From Anaerolineae bacterium (GTDB lineage: Bacteria; Chloroflexota; Anaerolineae; Promineifilales; Promineifilaceae), in contig JAHDWJ010000001.1 of NCBI GenBank assembly GCA_023384415.1, positions 1-64,000 on the forward strand: a stretch of DNA of 64,000 nt, written 5' to 3'. Made by a program: the position numbers and the translations under genes. The notes below the pieces were generated by a model. The model saw nothing but the letters and a program-made list of their open reading frames with translations. It did no database searches and was not told the origin of the DNA. This document shows positions 8,581 through 17,779 of this stretch, piece after piece. Positions within the stretch are counted from its first letter, which is position 1; the number at the start of each line of letters is the position of its first letter.

Positions 8581-10494
8581 ATGGGTGATCCGCAAACAGT
8601 GCCTCAATATTTTGTGGCCATGGCCCAAAAGTTTGGCCACCAGAGGGTGGCTGTGCGCCAGAAAAAGTATGGCGTCTGGCAAGAATTTACCTGGCAGGAA
8701 TGTTATGATCAGGTGGAAAGCTTTGCTCTGGGCTTGATCGTCTTGGGGTTACAGCGGGGGGAGCAGGTCTGTTCAATTGGGGATAATGACCGGGAATACC
8801 TCTGGGGGTATCTGGGAGCGCAAGTGGCCGGTGCGGCCGTGGTTGGTATGTACACCGATGCCATTCCCAATGAGATGAAATATATCGTCAACCATAGTGA
8901 TGCCACCTTTGCCCTGGCCAAGGACCAGGAGCAGTGTGATAAATTTCTGGACATCCAGGCCGATATCCCTCTGGTAAAAAAGGTGATTTATTGGGATGAG
9001 CGCGGCCTGTGGAATTATGACAATGATTGGCTGATCTCATTCCAGGAAGTGCAGGCATTGGGGCGGGAGTTGGCGGCCAAAGAGCCAGACCGTTTTGCTC
9101 GTGAGGTGGCCCTGGGGCAGGCCGATGATGTGGCCATGATTTGTTACACCTCAGGGACAACGGGGCTGCCGAAGGGGGTGATGCTCACCCATCATAATTT
9201 GATCGCGGCCGCGGCCACCACCCACCCCATTGACCCTCGCACCGAAAACGACAACCACGTCAGCTTCCTGCCGATGGGTTGGATCGCCGAACCCGTTTTT
9301 GGCATTGTCCCCCATTGCTACACTGGCATGATCATGAACTTTCCCGAAGAGCCAGAAACCGTTCGGGAAAACATCCGCGAAATCGCCCCGCAAAACCTGG
9401 CCTACAGCGCCCGCCTATGGGAAAACCTGGTCGGTCTGGTACAGGTTCGCTTAAAAGATGCCAACTGGTTTAATCGTAAATTGTATGAAATCTTTTTGCC
9501 CATTGGCTACCAGGTTGCCGAGAAAAAGATTAATAAAGAGCCACTAAGCCTGGGGTTAAAGTTACAATACCAGCTAGGCGATTGGCTACTCTTTGCCCCA
9601 TTGCGTAATCAGTTAGGCATGTCTCGCATCCGCAGCGCATACACCGCCGGGGCTGTCCTTAGCCCTGACCATCTCCGCTTCTTCCACGCTGTGGGTATCA
9701 ACCTGAAACAGATTTATGGCTCCACCGAAGTAGCGGGTGGGGCCACCCTGCACCGTGACGGAGACATCAAATATGCCAGTGTTGGTATCCCCAACCCAGA
9801 GATGAAAATACGAGTGGCCGAAAATGGGGAGCTACAAATTGCCGGGCCAACGGTGATGAAAGGATATTACAAAGACCCGGAAAACACGGCTAAAGATATT
9901 CTGGTAGACGAAGATGGTACCCGCTGGTTTTGCACTGGTGATGCCGGTTACATTGATGAAGACGGGCATGTCATTTTCCAAGATCGGGTGAAAAATATGC
10001 TCCGCCTGGCCAATGGGGAAATTTTCTCCCCCCAGTTTATTGAGGGGCGGCTAAAGTTCAGCCCTTACATCCGTGATGTCATGGCGATTGGGGATCCCAC
10101 CCGTGATTATGTGACCGCCCTGATCATTTTGGATTTTGACAATGTAGGTCACTGGGCCGAGCAAAACCGGATCGGTTACACTACCTTTACCGACCTGGCT
10201 CAAAAATCAGAGGTGCATGAGTTGGTGCGCGGGGCAGTTATTGAAGTCAACAAGACACTGCCCGAAGGGGCCAGGATTCGCCGCTTTGTGTTGATGCACA
10301 AAGAGTTTGATGCCGATGAAGCCGAGATGACCCGCAGCCGGAAATTGCGCCGGGATGTCCTGGCTGACCGGTATGGGGAAATTGTGGAAGCGATGTATGA
10401 TGGTCGGGAACTCATTCAAGTCAAAGCTATGGTGAAGTACCAGGATGGCAGCGAAGGGTTTATTGATACCCAGATTAAGGTGCTGTCGGTGTAG
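8581..10494 (+). CDS. Long-chain acyl-CoA synthetase (AMP-forming)
   Basis: 637 residues of the adenylate-forming (ANL) superfamily. The nucleotide loop is TSGTTGLPKG (190-199). Further family motifs are YGSTEVAG, CTGDAGYIDEDG and the hinge-type DRVKNM. The reaction is carboxylate + ATP + CoA to acyl-CoA, AMP and pyrophosphate in the cytoplasm. It lies inside a Liv-type transporter operon, between livG and livH, so it probably activates the imported substrate, coupling uptake to thioesterification. Length and motifs favour long-chain fatty acids, but in clusters of this layout aromatic or branched acids are also plausible. The start at 8581 follows GAGAGAAG. Confidence 0.9.
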   Translation: MGDPQTVPQYFVAMAQKFGHQRVAVRQKKYGVWQEFTWQECYDQVESFALGLIVLGLQRGEQVCSIGDNDREYLWGYLGAQVAGAAVVGMYTDAIPNEMKYIVNHSDATFALAKDQEQCDKFLDIQADIPLVKKVIYWDERGLWNYDNDWLISFQEVQALGRELAAKEPDRFAREVALGQADDVAMICYTSGTTGLPKGVMLTHHNLIAAAATTHPIDPRTENDNHVSFLPMGWIAEPVFGIVPHCYTGMIMNFPEEPETVRENIREIAPQNLAYSARLWENLVGLVQVRLKDANWFNRKLYEIFLPIGYQVAEKKINKEPLSLGLKLQYQLGDWLLFAPLRNQLGMSRIRSAYTAGAVLSPDHLRFFHAVGINLKQIYGSTEVAGGATLHRDGDIKYASVGIPNPEMKIRVAENGELQIAGPTVMKGYYKDPENTAKDILVDEDGTRWFCTGDAGYIDEDGHVIFQDRVKNMLRLANGEIFSPQFIEGRLKFSPYIRDVMAIGDPTRDYVTALIILDFDNVGHWAEQNRIGYTTFTDLAQKSEVHELVRGAVIEVNKTLPEGARIRRFVLMHKEFDADEAEMTRSRKLRRDVLADRYGEIVEAMYDGRELIQVKAMVKYQDGSEGFIDTQIKVLSV

Positions 10495-10526
10495 GGTGTG
10501 TGGTATGAGGAGTGGGAGATGAGAAG

Positions 10527-11480
10527 ATGAACTGGATTTTAGTGCCACAACAACTTGTCAATGGCCTGATGTATGGGGGCACCCTGGCTTTGATCGCTTT
10601 AGGGATTGTCTTGATTTATAAATCATCCGAAGTGTTTAACTTTGCCTATGGGCATATGTTAATGCTGGGGGCGTTTTTGACCTGGTGGTTTGCTGGGGGG
10701 GCCCGGACGGGAAATGAGCCGATCTCCTTGCCTCTAGGTTGGGCGATTGTAGCGGCCGTGTTGGTTTCGGTACTGTTAGGATTTCTGATTGAACGGCTGG
10801 CATTGCGGCCAATGGCTGGTCAACCATTATTGGCCATTGTTTTGATGACTTTGGGACTGTCCCAAATTTTTGAAGGCAGTGTGAATTTACTCTTTGGGGT
10901 GACTCCAAAGGGAAATTTCCCCTCACCGTTCTCCCCCAGTGATGCTTATACCATTCCTGTCCCCCCGGTGGATGGGGAAAGTATCGTCTTTTTAGATCGC
11001 ATTCAGATAGGCCATACCCGGTTGGCAACCTTTGTCGTAGCGGTGGTCGCGGCCGCGATCTTTATGCTCTTCTTCCAATACACCAAAATCGGCCTGGCCA
11101 TGCGGGCCACTTCCGAAAACCATGAGCTGGCCCGCAGCCTGGGGATCAAAGTTCCCCGCATCTTCGCCCTCTCTTGGGCCATTGCCGGGATCACCGCTAC
11201 CCTGGGGGGCGTCCTGTTAGCCACTCTCAGTGGGGTCAGCGTCAACCTGGCCGCCGTCGCTCTGGTTGCTTTTCCGGCTATCTTGCTGGGCGGGCTGGAA
11301 TCATTCCCTGGGGCCATCATTGGTGGATTGCTGGTAGGGTTGGCCACGGAGATCGTCAAAGCCGCAACCGTTGTCGAAGTTCGCAACTCCGCTGATATTG
11401 CCCCGTATGTCTTGCTGCTCATCTTCTTGCTGCTGCGCCCAGAAGGTATCTTTGGGCGGCACCGCATTGAGCGCATCTAA
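10527..11480 (+). CDS. livH: LivH-type branched-chain permease
   Basis: 317 residues from the ATG at 10527, which has GGGAGA seven bases upstream; a GTG fifteen bases earlier is less good. The protein is hydrophobic throughout with about eight membrane segments. It shows the LivH hallmarks GLMYGGTLALIALG at the start, the cytoplasmic EAA-like loop ENHELARSLGIKVPRI, and the C-terminal GGLLVGLATE region. It forms one half of the transmembrane channel with LivM. Confidence 0.9.
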   Translation: MNWILVPQQLVNGLMYGGTLALIALGIVLIYKSSEVFNFAYGHMLMLGAFLTWWFAGGARTGNEPISLPLGWAIVAAVLVSVLLGFLIERLALRPMAGQPLLAIVLMTLGLSQIFEGSVNLLFGVTPKGNFPSPFSPSDAYTIPVPPVDGESIVFLDRIQIGHTRLATFVVAVVAAAIFMLFFQYTKIGLAMRATSENHELARSLGIKVPRIFALSWAIAGITATLGGVLLATLSGVSVNLAAVALVAFPAILLGGLESFPGAIIGGLLVGLATEIVKAATVVEVRNSADIAPYVLLLIFLLLRPEGIFGRHRIERI

Positions 11481-11511
11481 GGGGTGTTGATCATCAGTGA
11501 TAACCGTTCAG

Positions 11512-11541
11512 AAGTTCAACTTCACTAGAGAAGTTGAGCTT
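11512..11541 (+). terminator. Hairpin between livH and livM
   Basis: Arms of 12 bp (AAGTTCAACTTC and GAAGTTGAGCTT, one G-T pair) around a 6-base loop, followed by a short T-run. It could reduce transcription into livM or protect the livH 3' end. The 129-bp livH-livM gap is longer than usual for this operon type. Confidence 0.55.
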
Positions 11542-11609
11542 TTGTAAAACCCTTGTGATTGACGCACTCCGTCCTCACTCCTTGTCACTCAATCCTTATC
11601 AGGAGTCTT

Positions 11610-12938
11610 ATGGCCGTTTTACGACCTGCAGGTGATTTTGATCGCAGTTATGAACAAGATATGGGCATTGTGCGCCAGCGGTGGCAGCTTTTTTTGCTCC
11701 TGGGGGCTATTTTGCTGGCCTGCTCCGCCGCCTTTTGGGGGGAAGCCCGCTTTGTTTTTAACCTGAACCGTCTGGCTTATCTCATTATCGCCCTGCAAGG
11801 GTTGAATATCCTCACGGGCTATACAGGTCAAATTTCTCTGGGACAGGCCGCTTTTATGCTGGTGGGCGGCTATGCTTCCGGGTTGTTGGCTATTCATCTG
11901 AGCCTGCCTATCTATTTATCCATCCCCCTGGCTGCCCTGATTACAGGTTGTGTTGGTTTGCTCTTTGGGTTGCCATCCTTGCGGGTCAAAGGATTTTATC
12001 TGGCCATGGCCACCCTGGCGGCCCAGTTTATCATCCCCTGGCTCACTCGTCAGCCCCGGTTTAGTACCTGGCTGGGGGGCACAAAAGGGTTTATTGACAT
12101 TCCCACAACTTTTCTCACGGTTTTCCCACTGCTGCTGCTTATTTTAATAGCGGCCGGGATTGTGGCTTATGTGGGCTGGTACACGCAGCGGCCGCAGTTC
12201 CAATGGGGTGGTCTGGCTGTTTTCCTCATCACCGGGGTTATCTATTCTGCCTGGGATATTTCCTTGCGGCGAACAGTCAACATAGCGGGCTTACCCCCCA
12301 CCGATCTTTTCGCGGCCGGCCACCTTAAAGCGTTCATCACCGTGCTTACCACTGGTGTGCCCATGCGGGCCTGGATCATCTCCCTGCGTGAACTGCCGAC
12401 CTATTATCTGAGCGTTTCCCTGATCACTTTGCTGCTGAGTACCATCCTTACCATCAACATCACCCGGTCCCGGCTGGGGCGGGCCCTCATTGCCATTCGT
12501 GACAACGATCTGGCGGCCGAACTACTTGGTGTTAACCTGTTTCAATATAAATTACGGGCTTTCTTCATCGCGGCCTTCCTGGCTGGGGTTGCCGGGGCCT
12601 TACGCGCCCACAGTGAACGGGGTGTAGGCACAGAGTTTGGCTACAGCCTCCGTGAATCCATCCTCTTCCTGGGAATGTTAGTCATTGGTGGCTTAGGGAC
12701 CAACCTGGGGCCTTATTTGGGCGGAGCATTTGTCATTGCCGTAGAAGATTTTGCCCTTTGGCTGGGGCCAGAATTGGCCCTTATTTTCCCGACCCGGTCC
12801 GCTGAATTGCAATCATCCTTTCGCCCTATCTTTTTTGGCCTGGTATTAGTGCTGTTCCTCATTTTTGAGCCACGCGGCCTGGCCCACCGTTGGATGTTAT
12901 TAAAGGCGTCATGGCGGTTAAGGCCGTTTGCCAGGTAA
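11610..12938 (+). CDS. livM: LivM-type branched-chain permease with enlarged middle
   Basis: 442 residues from the ATG at 11610, preceded by AGGAG; a frame extending upstream to 11559 lacks a site. LivM features are LNILTGYTGQISLGQAAFM (about 70-90), the EAA-like loop RDNDLAAELLGVNLFQYKLR, and the C-terminal SILFLGMLVIGGLGTNLGP. Typical LivM proteins have roughly 300-350 residues. The extra length comes from one or two additional membrane segments in the middle (encoded about 12110-12400, around GWYTQRPQFQWGG and IYSAWDISLRR). It pairs with LivH and the LivG/LivF ATPases. The insert may reshape the substrate path, but this is inference. Confidence 0.88.
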   Translation: MAVLRPAGDFDRSYEQDMGIVRQRWQLFLLLGAILLACSAAFWGEARFVFNLNRLAYLIIALQGLNILTGYTGQISLGQAAFMLVGGYASGLLAIHLSLPIYLSIPLAALITGCVGLLFGLPSLRVKGFYLAMATLAAQFIIPWLTRQPRFSTWLGGTKGFIDIPTTFLTVFPLLLLILIAAGIVAYVGWYTQRPQFQWGGLAVFLITGVIYSAWDISLRRTVNIAGLPPTDLFAAGHLKAFITVLTTGVPMRAWIISLRELPTYYLSVSLITLLLSTILTINITRSRLGRALIAIRDNDLAAELLGVNLFQYKLRAFFIAAFLAGVAGALRAHSERGVGTEFGYSLRESILFLGMLVIGGLGTNLGPYLGGAFVIAVEDFALWLGPELALIFPTRSAELQSSFRPIFFGLVLVLFLIFEPRGLAHRWMLLKASWRLRPFAR

Positions 12939-13084
12939 CTGCTGTAAGGAATCGCCAAACTAGAAACCAGGAACTAGAAACTTAATTCTATAGGAGGTGG
13001 TGCCTATCAATAAATAACTTTACCTTGTTTGTCTCTTTACTGGAAACCACGAAACAATTTTCGTTTGGAGAAGGAGAACCTGAG

Positions 13085-14521
13085 ATGAGAAAATCTACGA
13101 TTGTTTTATTGCTTACCCTATTGACGGTGTTTATCCTGACCGCCTGTACCACGCCCGTAGAAAATGTCGTCCAAACAGCGGAAGCGGTGGTAACTGAGCA
13201 GGCCCCAGCCATCCAGGAAGCCGCCACCCAGGTAGCTGAAGTGGTGCCAACGGCGGCCGCGGCCGCGACTACCGTTGCCGAAACAGTCACCGAACCCACA
13301 GAAGAGCCAGAAGTTCTGCCGCCTGGTTGTAATGAGGATTTGACCGGCAAAACCATCAAACTGCATCAACAAGCCGGGAAAGAAGGGCCATTGGCGGCCA
13401 TTTTAGGGCAGGCTTTTGACTTCGCCACCAAAGATGCCCTGGCTGCCATTAACAGCAATGGGGGAATTTGTGGGGCCACTTTAGAAGTCGTTTTTACGGA
13501 AACCAATTATGCCGCAGAGTTAGAAATCGCCGCCTATGAAGCCACCCGTAATGAAGCCCTTATCATCTTCACCTATGGGAGTGCCGCCACTATCGTTCTG
13601 GCCAACCGCCTTAACGAAGACAAAATCCTCTCCTTTGCCGCTGGGGTGAACGGCCCGGCCATGTATATTCCCCGGGATGGATACACCATTGGGGCTGTGC
13701 CCATTTACTCCGATCAGTTTGCCGGGTTTGTGGAATGGCTCAGCGAAAATTGGGCTGATGTAAAACCCGCTGGGGCCGGTGATCAGATTGTTGTCGGTGT
13801 TATTGGCTGGGCCAATGCCTTTGGGGCCGGGGCCACTACCCCAGAAGCTGTGGCTTACGCTGAATCTTTGGGTGTTACGGTCCTACCGATGGAAGAGCAG
13901 GCTTTATCCCCTGATGCGGATGTTTCCGGGCAAATCCAAAACATGGTCATCCAGGGGGCTAATGTCATCTATAACCAAAACCTTTCGTTCAGTGTAGCTC
14001 AGGTGATTGGCACCGTTCGGGCGTTAGGTGTTTGGGATAGTGTGATTGTTGGCGGGGTGAACTGGTCGTTTAACCAGGATGTGCTGAATTTCCTGGGCGA
14101 CAATGCCCGCCTGGCGAATGGGTATTATGGTGTTGTGCCCCATGCGACCTGGCAGGACAGTGATCTAGAGATTGTGCAAGAGGCCGCGGCCGCGTTTGAG
14201 GCGGGCGGCTATCCGGCAGCGGAAAAAACCAATACTTATCTGCTCACTTATGCCAGCTTCTTCGCCGTCCGCGATATTTTGGTTCATGCCATCAATATGG
14301 TTGGCTATGACAATCTGAGTGGGGAAACCTTGCTCGCGGCCGCGATAGATATGGGAGTCATTGATGCTCGTGGGGCTTACCAGTATGATCTGCAAGATCA
14401 ATACCGTGCTCCCCGCCATGCTCGCATCCGCCAATGGCAGGTACAGGCGGATGGCACCCTCGTAGATGTGGCCGTCTCTGATTACTTTGAACTGCCTGAT
14501 ACGCGGCCGCCAGCACCCTAG
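13085..14521 (+). CDS. Lipid-anchored ABC substrate-binding protein, LivJ/K type
   Basis: 478 residues from the ATG at 13085. It follows GAAGGAG and begins a clear lipoprotein signal (MRKSTIVLLL to ILTAC); an upstream frame to 13025 is not a credible start. An Ala/Val/Glu-rich linker precedes the type I periplasmic-binding fold, marked by GKTIKLHQQAGKEGP, ATRNEALIIFTYG and GGVNWSFNQDVLN. It captures the substrate outside the membrane and delivers it to LivHM. Six cluster partners are adjacent. Substrate identity is not readable; the linked acyl-CoA synthetase argues for a carboxylic acid rather than a simple amino acid. Confidence 0.88.
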   Translation: MRKSTIVLLLTLLTVFILTACTTPVENVVQTAEAVVTEQAPAIQEAATQVAEVVPTAAAAATTVAETVTEPTEEPEVLPPGCNEDLTGKTIKLHQQAGKEGPLAAILGQAFDFATKDALAAINSNGGICGATLEVVFTETNYAAELEIAAYEATRNEALIIFTYGSAATIVLANRLNEDKILSFAAGVNGPAMYIPRDGYTIGAVPIYSDQFAGFVEWLSENWADVKPAGAGDQIVVGVIGWANAFGAGATTPEAVAYAESLGVTVLPMEEQALSPDADVSGQIQNMVIQGANVIYNQNLSFSVAQVIGTVRALGVWDSVIVGGVNWSFNQDVLNFLGDNARLANGYYGVVPHATWQDSDLEIVQEAAAAFEAGGYPAAEKTNTYLLTYASFFAVRDILVHAINMVGYDNLSGETLLAAAIDMGVIDARGAYQYDLQDQYRAPRHARIRQWQVQADGTLVDVAVSDYFELPDTRPPAP

Positions 14522-14562
14522 TTTTTAGGGCACGGATCGGCATAGATCAACCCGGTTTTTTA

Positions 14563-14594
14563 GTAGGGGCGTATGGTTATACGCCCCTACTTTT
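14563..14594 (+). terminator. Perfect 12-bp hairpin with T-run after the binding-protein gene
   Basis: GTAGGGGCGTAT (14563-14574), loop GGTT, ATACGCCCCTAC (14579-14590), then TTTT. This is a textbook intrinsic terminator between the abundant binding protein and livF, and probably lowers expression of downstream genes. The sequence is also of the kind scattered as intergenic repeats in such genomes. Confidence 0.8.
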
Positions 14595-14605
14595 GGAACT
14601 GACCC

Positions 14606-15403
14606 ATGCTTAAAATCAATAACATTGAGGTCGTTTATAGCAACGTCATTTTGGTCCTGCGCGGCGTTTCTTTGGAAGTACCCGGTGGGCAGATTGTTTC
14701 CCTATTAGGCGCGAACGGGGCCGGTAAATCCACGACCCTCAAAGCCATCTCCGGGCTGCTGCGGGCACAGTTAGGGGAAGTCACTCGTGGTACCATTGAA
14801 TTTGACGGGCAGCGCATTGACAAGCTATCGGCTGAGGAAATTGTGCGCTTAGGCATTGTACAGGTATTAGAAGGGCGGCCGCTCTTTTCCCATTTGACCG
14901 TTGAAGAAAATCTACGTGCCGGGGCACTCTTCCGCTCAGCCTCTGAAAGTTCTATTAAACACGACCTGGACGAAGTTTATCATTTTTTCCCCCGCTTACA
15001 GGGGTTACGCCATCGCACCAGCGGCTATCTTTCTGGTGGCGAACAGCAAATGACAGTCATCGGCCGCGCCCTCATGGCCAAACCCCGCTTGATGCTGCTT
15101 GACGAACCCTCTCTCGGGTTGGCCCCTTTGTTGGTGCAAGACATTTTTAATATTATCAAACGCATTAACGAAGAATCAGGGGTTTCTATTCTCCTGGTTG
15201 AACAAAATGCACGAGTAGCCCTCAAAACCGCCGCTTATGCCTATGTGATGGAAACGGGGCGTGTCGTTTTAGACGGTCCCGCCAGCCAGTTAGCTGAAAA
15301 CGCGGACATCAAAGAGTTTTATCTGGGCCTGACCCATTTAGGGGAACGCAAAAGTTATCGTGATGTTAAACATTACAAGCGACGTAAACGTTGGCTTGGT
15401 TAA
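14606..15403 (+). CDS. livF: LivF-type branched-chain ABC transporter ATPase
   Basis: 265 residues. Walker A is GANGAGKST, the signature is LSGGEQQM, Walker B is LMLLDEPSLGLAP and the switch motif is LLVEQNAR, all standard for LivF. It forms the ATPase dimer with LivG. The C-terminus has a short basic tail (SYRDVKHYKRRKRWLG) beyond the usual end. It lies behind a probable terminator, so it may have a lower transcript level than the binding protein. Confidence 0.92.
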   Translation: MLKINNIEVVYSNVILVLRGVSLEVPGGQIVSLLGANGAGKSTTLKAISGLLRAQLGEVTRGTIEFDGQRIDKLSAEEIVRLGIVQVLEGRPLFSHLTVEENLRAGALFRSASESSIKHDLDEVYHFFPRLQGLRHRTSGYLSGGEQQMTVIGRALMAKPRLMLLDEPSLGLAPLLVQDIFNIIKRINEESGVSILLVEQNARVALKTAAYAYVMETGRVVLDGPASQLAENADIKEFYLGLTHLGERKSYRDVKHYKRRKRWLG

Positions 15404-15440
15404 TAATAAGTAACTGTTTCAGCACACCTTGATACCCACT

Positions 15441-16661
15441 ATGTCACTTCACCTTTTTGATAACGCCTTAGCCGAGATTGTCACGTATGCTTATGCTCAG
15501 TCCCCGGCATTTAAACAGCGGCTAGATAAGCTCGGCCTTCACCCCGAGGCGATCCAAACCGCAGCCGATCTGGCCCAAATACCCGTTTTGACCAAAGATG
15601 ATGCGGTCGCTTTGCAGCAAGCCTCACCCCCTCTGGGGGGTATGTTAGCTGTCCCCCTGGAACAGGTTTCCCACATCTTCCTCTCCCCTGGCCCTCTCTA
15701 TGAGCCGGCCCCGAACCCAGATGATCCTGAATGGACATGGGCCGTTGAAGTCATGCGCCAATGTGGGTTTGCCCCTGGGGATGTGGTGCTAATGAGCCTT
15801 TCTTATCACCTGGTACCGGCTGGTTATCTGTTTGATACGGCCCTCGTTAAGCTGGGCTGCACCGTTTTGCCTGCTGGCACGAGCAGCAGTGATTTGCAAC
15901 TTAAACTGGCCCGTGAGTTAGGGGCTACTGGCTACATTGGTACCCCCAGCTATTTGATGGGCCTCATTCAGAAGGCGGAAGAGATGGGGCTGGATTGGCA
16001 GCATGATTTTAAGCTGCGAAAAGCGACCGTTTCCGCCGAACCCCTCTCTCCAGCCCTGCGGGCGCGGTTAGAAGGGTATGGCCTTGCCGTGACCAATGCG
16101 TATGGTACGGCCGAGTTTGGCATTTTGGCCCTGGGCAAAACAGCCGGGATGATGATGCAGCTGCTCGATATGCCGCTTATCCAGATCGTTGACCCGGATA
16201 CAGGCCAGGAAGTTGGCTCTGGGGAAGTTGGTGAAGTGGTCGTGACCAATTTTAGCCGTATCTACCCGCTTATTCGCTATGGCACGGGGGATATGGCGAT
16301 CAATGTTGATCCTAATCCGGGGCAAAGCCGCCAGGGGGAGCGGAGCATTATCCTGGTCGGGCGGCGGGGGGAGGCGGTGAAGGTGCGTGGGATGTTTGTT
16401 CATCCCAACCAGGTGCGGTTCGCGGCCGCGTCCATCCCCTCCATCCGCGCTACCCAGGTCATCATCACCCGGCCTGAACTGCGTGATGATGTGACCATCC
16501 GCGCCGAGGTGGATGATGGGCAAGGGTCAGACGCCCTGGCCCAGCAGCTTTTGGGGGCGTTCCAGGCCGCCTGCCGCGTCAAAGCAGACCGGGTACAGTT
16601 TCTCCCCCCAGGCACCATTGATCCCCAAGAGCCAGGGGTTTATGACCAACGGCAATGGTGA
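15441..16661 (+). CDS. PaaK-like adenylate-forming ligase with degenerate P-loop
   Basis: 406 residues from the ATG at 15441; a TTG twelve bases earlier is the alternative. The fold follows phenylacetate-CoA ligase: YAQSPAFKQRL near the start, VTNAYGTAEFG in the acceptor region, IRYGTGD, and the C-terminal VKVRGMFVHPNQV typical of PaaK. The position of the nucleotide loop (SSGTTGKP in PaaK) reads SPGPLYEPAP, without the Thr-Gly pair. The enzyme may still form acyl-CoA with altered ATP binding, or act otherwise. It is 37 bp after livF, so it is probably part of the uptake-and-activation cluster and gives the cluster a second ligase, possibly for aromatic acids. Confidence 0.75.
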   Translation: MSLHLFDNALAEIVTYAYAQSPAFKQRLDKLGLHPEAIQTAADLAQIPVLTKDDAVALQQASPPLGGMLAVPLEQVSHIFLSPGPLYEPAPNPDDPEWTWAVEVMRQCGFAPGDVVLMSLSYHLVPAGYLFDTALVKLGCTVLPAGTSSSDLQLKLARELGATGYIGTPSYLMGLIQKAEEMGLDWQHDFKLRKATVSAEPLSPALRARLEGYGLAVTNAYGTAEFGILALGKTAGMMMQLLDMPLIQIVDPDTGQEVGSGEVGEVVVTNFSRIYPLIRYGTGDMAINVDPNPGQSRQGERSIILVGRRGEAVKVRGMFVHPNQVRFAAASIPSIRATQVIITRPELRDDVTIRAEVDDGQGSDALAQQLLGAFQAACRVKADRVQFLPPGTIDPQEPGVYDQRQW

Positions 16662-16726
16662 GGTTAATGGTTAATTGGGAGATGGCTAATTAACGATTAA
16701 TCAATTTACCAATTAATTATTCTAAA
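16662..16726. promoter_or_regulatory. AT-rich island with inverted repeats before the F420-type gene
   Basis: A 65-bp very AT-rich gap. TTAATTGG (16671-16678) pairs with CCAATTAA (16709-16716), and GTTAATT pairs with AATTAAC inside it. No ribosome site is seen before the downstream ATG. It is a candidate promoter/operator that would let the oxidoreductase be expressed separately from the liv cluster. Confidence 0.4.
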
Positions 16727-17743
16727 ATGAAATTCGATGTCACCCTGCTCAATTTTGATCTGGCGGAACTGCCCCACATTGTCCAGGCGGCGGAGCGGTT
16801 AGGGTTTGATGGGTTCTGGCTGGCGGAGACGACGAATGACCCATTTTTAGGGCTGACATTGGCCGCTGAACACAGCCAGAAGATGACCCTGGGCACAGCT
16901 ATTGCTGTGGCCTTCCCGCGCAGCCCGGCGGTGCTGGCGTATACCGGTTGGGGGTTAGCCAAATTGTCACGCGGCCGCGTCGTCATCGGCCTCGGGACTC
17001 AGGTGAAGGGGCATATTGAGCGGCGGTTTGGCCTGGCCTGGGAGAAACCGGCCCAGAAAATGCGTGAGACAATCCAGGCGATGCGGGCGTTTTGGGATTG
17101 CTGGCAATATGGCGTCCCCCTCAAGTTTCAGGGAGAATTTTTCCGCCACGATTTGATGACCCCGTTTTTTGACCCTGGCCCCCACGATTATCCCCATATC
17201 CCCATCTATATCTCTGGGGTCAACAAGTTGATGTGCCGGTTGGCCGGCGAACTATGTGATGGGCTGCATATCCATGCTCTGCATACGCGCAAATATCTAG
17301 ATGAACTGGTTATTCCGGCCGTGGAAGAAGGGTTACAGATGAGCGGCCGCGACCGTTCCGCTATCACCCTCAACACTGCCATCTTCGCCATTCCCACCGA
17401 TGATGAGCAGGCAGCCCAATATGAGGCGTTTGCCCGGCAGCAAATCTCCTTTTACATGAGCACCCCAGCCTATGGGATTATTACGGAGCTGCATGGGTGG
17501 CAAGGGGTAGCTCAAGATCTGCGACGGTTGGCGGCTCGCGGCCGCTGGCCGGAAATGCCCGCCCTCATCACCGATGACATCCTGGCCGAATTTGCCCTGC
17601 GCGGCCCCTGGGCGGAAATTCCTCACCTCATTAAACAAAAATATGGTGACCGGTTGGATCGGGTTGGTTATTACCTGACCTTTATGCCGGGGGAGAAGGA
17701 TGAAGCCTGGCAAAGAACCATCAAGGCCATGTCCGAACCATGA
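16727..17743 (+). CDS. LLM-class F420-dependent oxidoreductase (TIGR03617-like)
   Basis: 338 residues with the bacterial luciferase-like TIM-barrel pattern: AAERLGFDGFWLAET near the start, LGTAIAVAFPRSP, LSRGRVVIGLGTQVKGHIERRFG and PIYISGVNKLMCRLAGELCDGLHIHAL. This pattern matches the coenzyme-F420-type group rather than FMN monooxygenases. Such proteins transfer hydride to or from small organic substrates. Its place directly after an acyl-CoA-ligase/transport cluster suggests a role in catabolism of the imported acid, perhaps on the CoA ester. F420 use is inferred from family resemblance; no F420 biosynthesis gene lies in the window. Confidence 0.75.
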   Translation: MKFDVTLLNFDLAELPHIVQAAERLGFDGFWLAETTNDPFLGLTLAAEHSQKMTLGTAIAVAFPRSPAVLAYTGWGLAKLSRGRVVIGLGTQVKGHIERRFGLAWEKPAQKMRETIQAMRAFWDCWQYGVPLKFQGEFFRHDLMTPFFDPGPHDYPHIPIYISGVNKLMCRLAGELCDGLHIHALHTRKYLDELVIPAVEEGLQMSGRDRSAITLNTAIFAIPTDDEQAAQYEAFARQQISFYMSTPAYGIITELHGWQGVAQDLRRLAARGRWPEMPALITDDILAEFALRGPWAEIPHLIKQKYGDRLDRVGYYLTFMPGEKDEAWQRTIKAMSEP

Positions 17744-17779
17744 CCTAGATAGACGCAGATTTTGCTTCATCCATCAAAT

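Noticed and set aside
12985..13020. AGGAGG site before a few codons upstream of the binding-protein gene
   Set aside because: Only about six codons follow before a stop; too short to support, and the real start has its own site.
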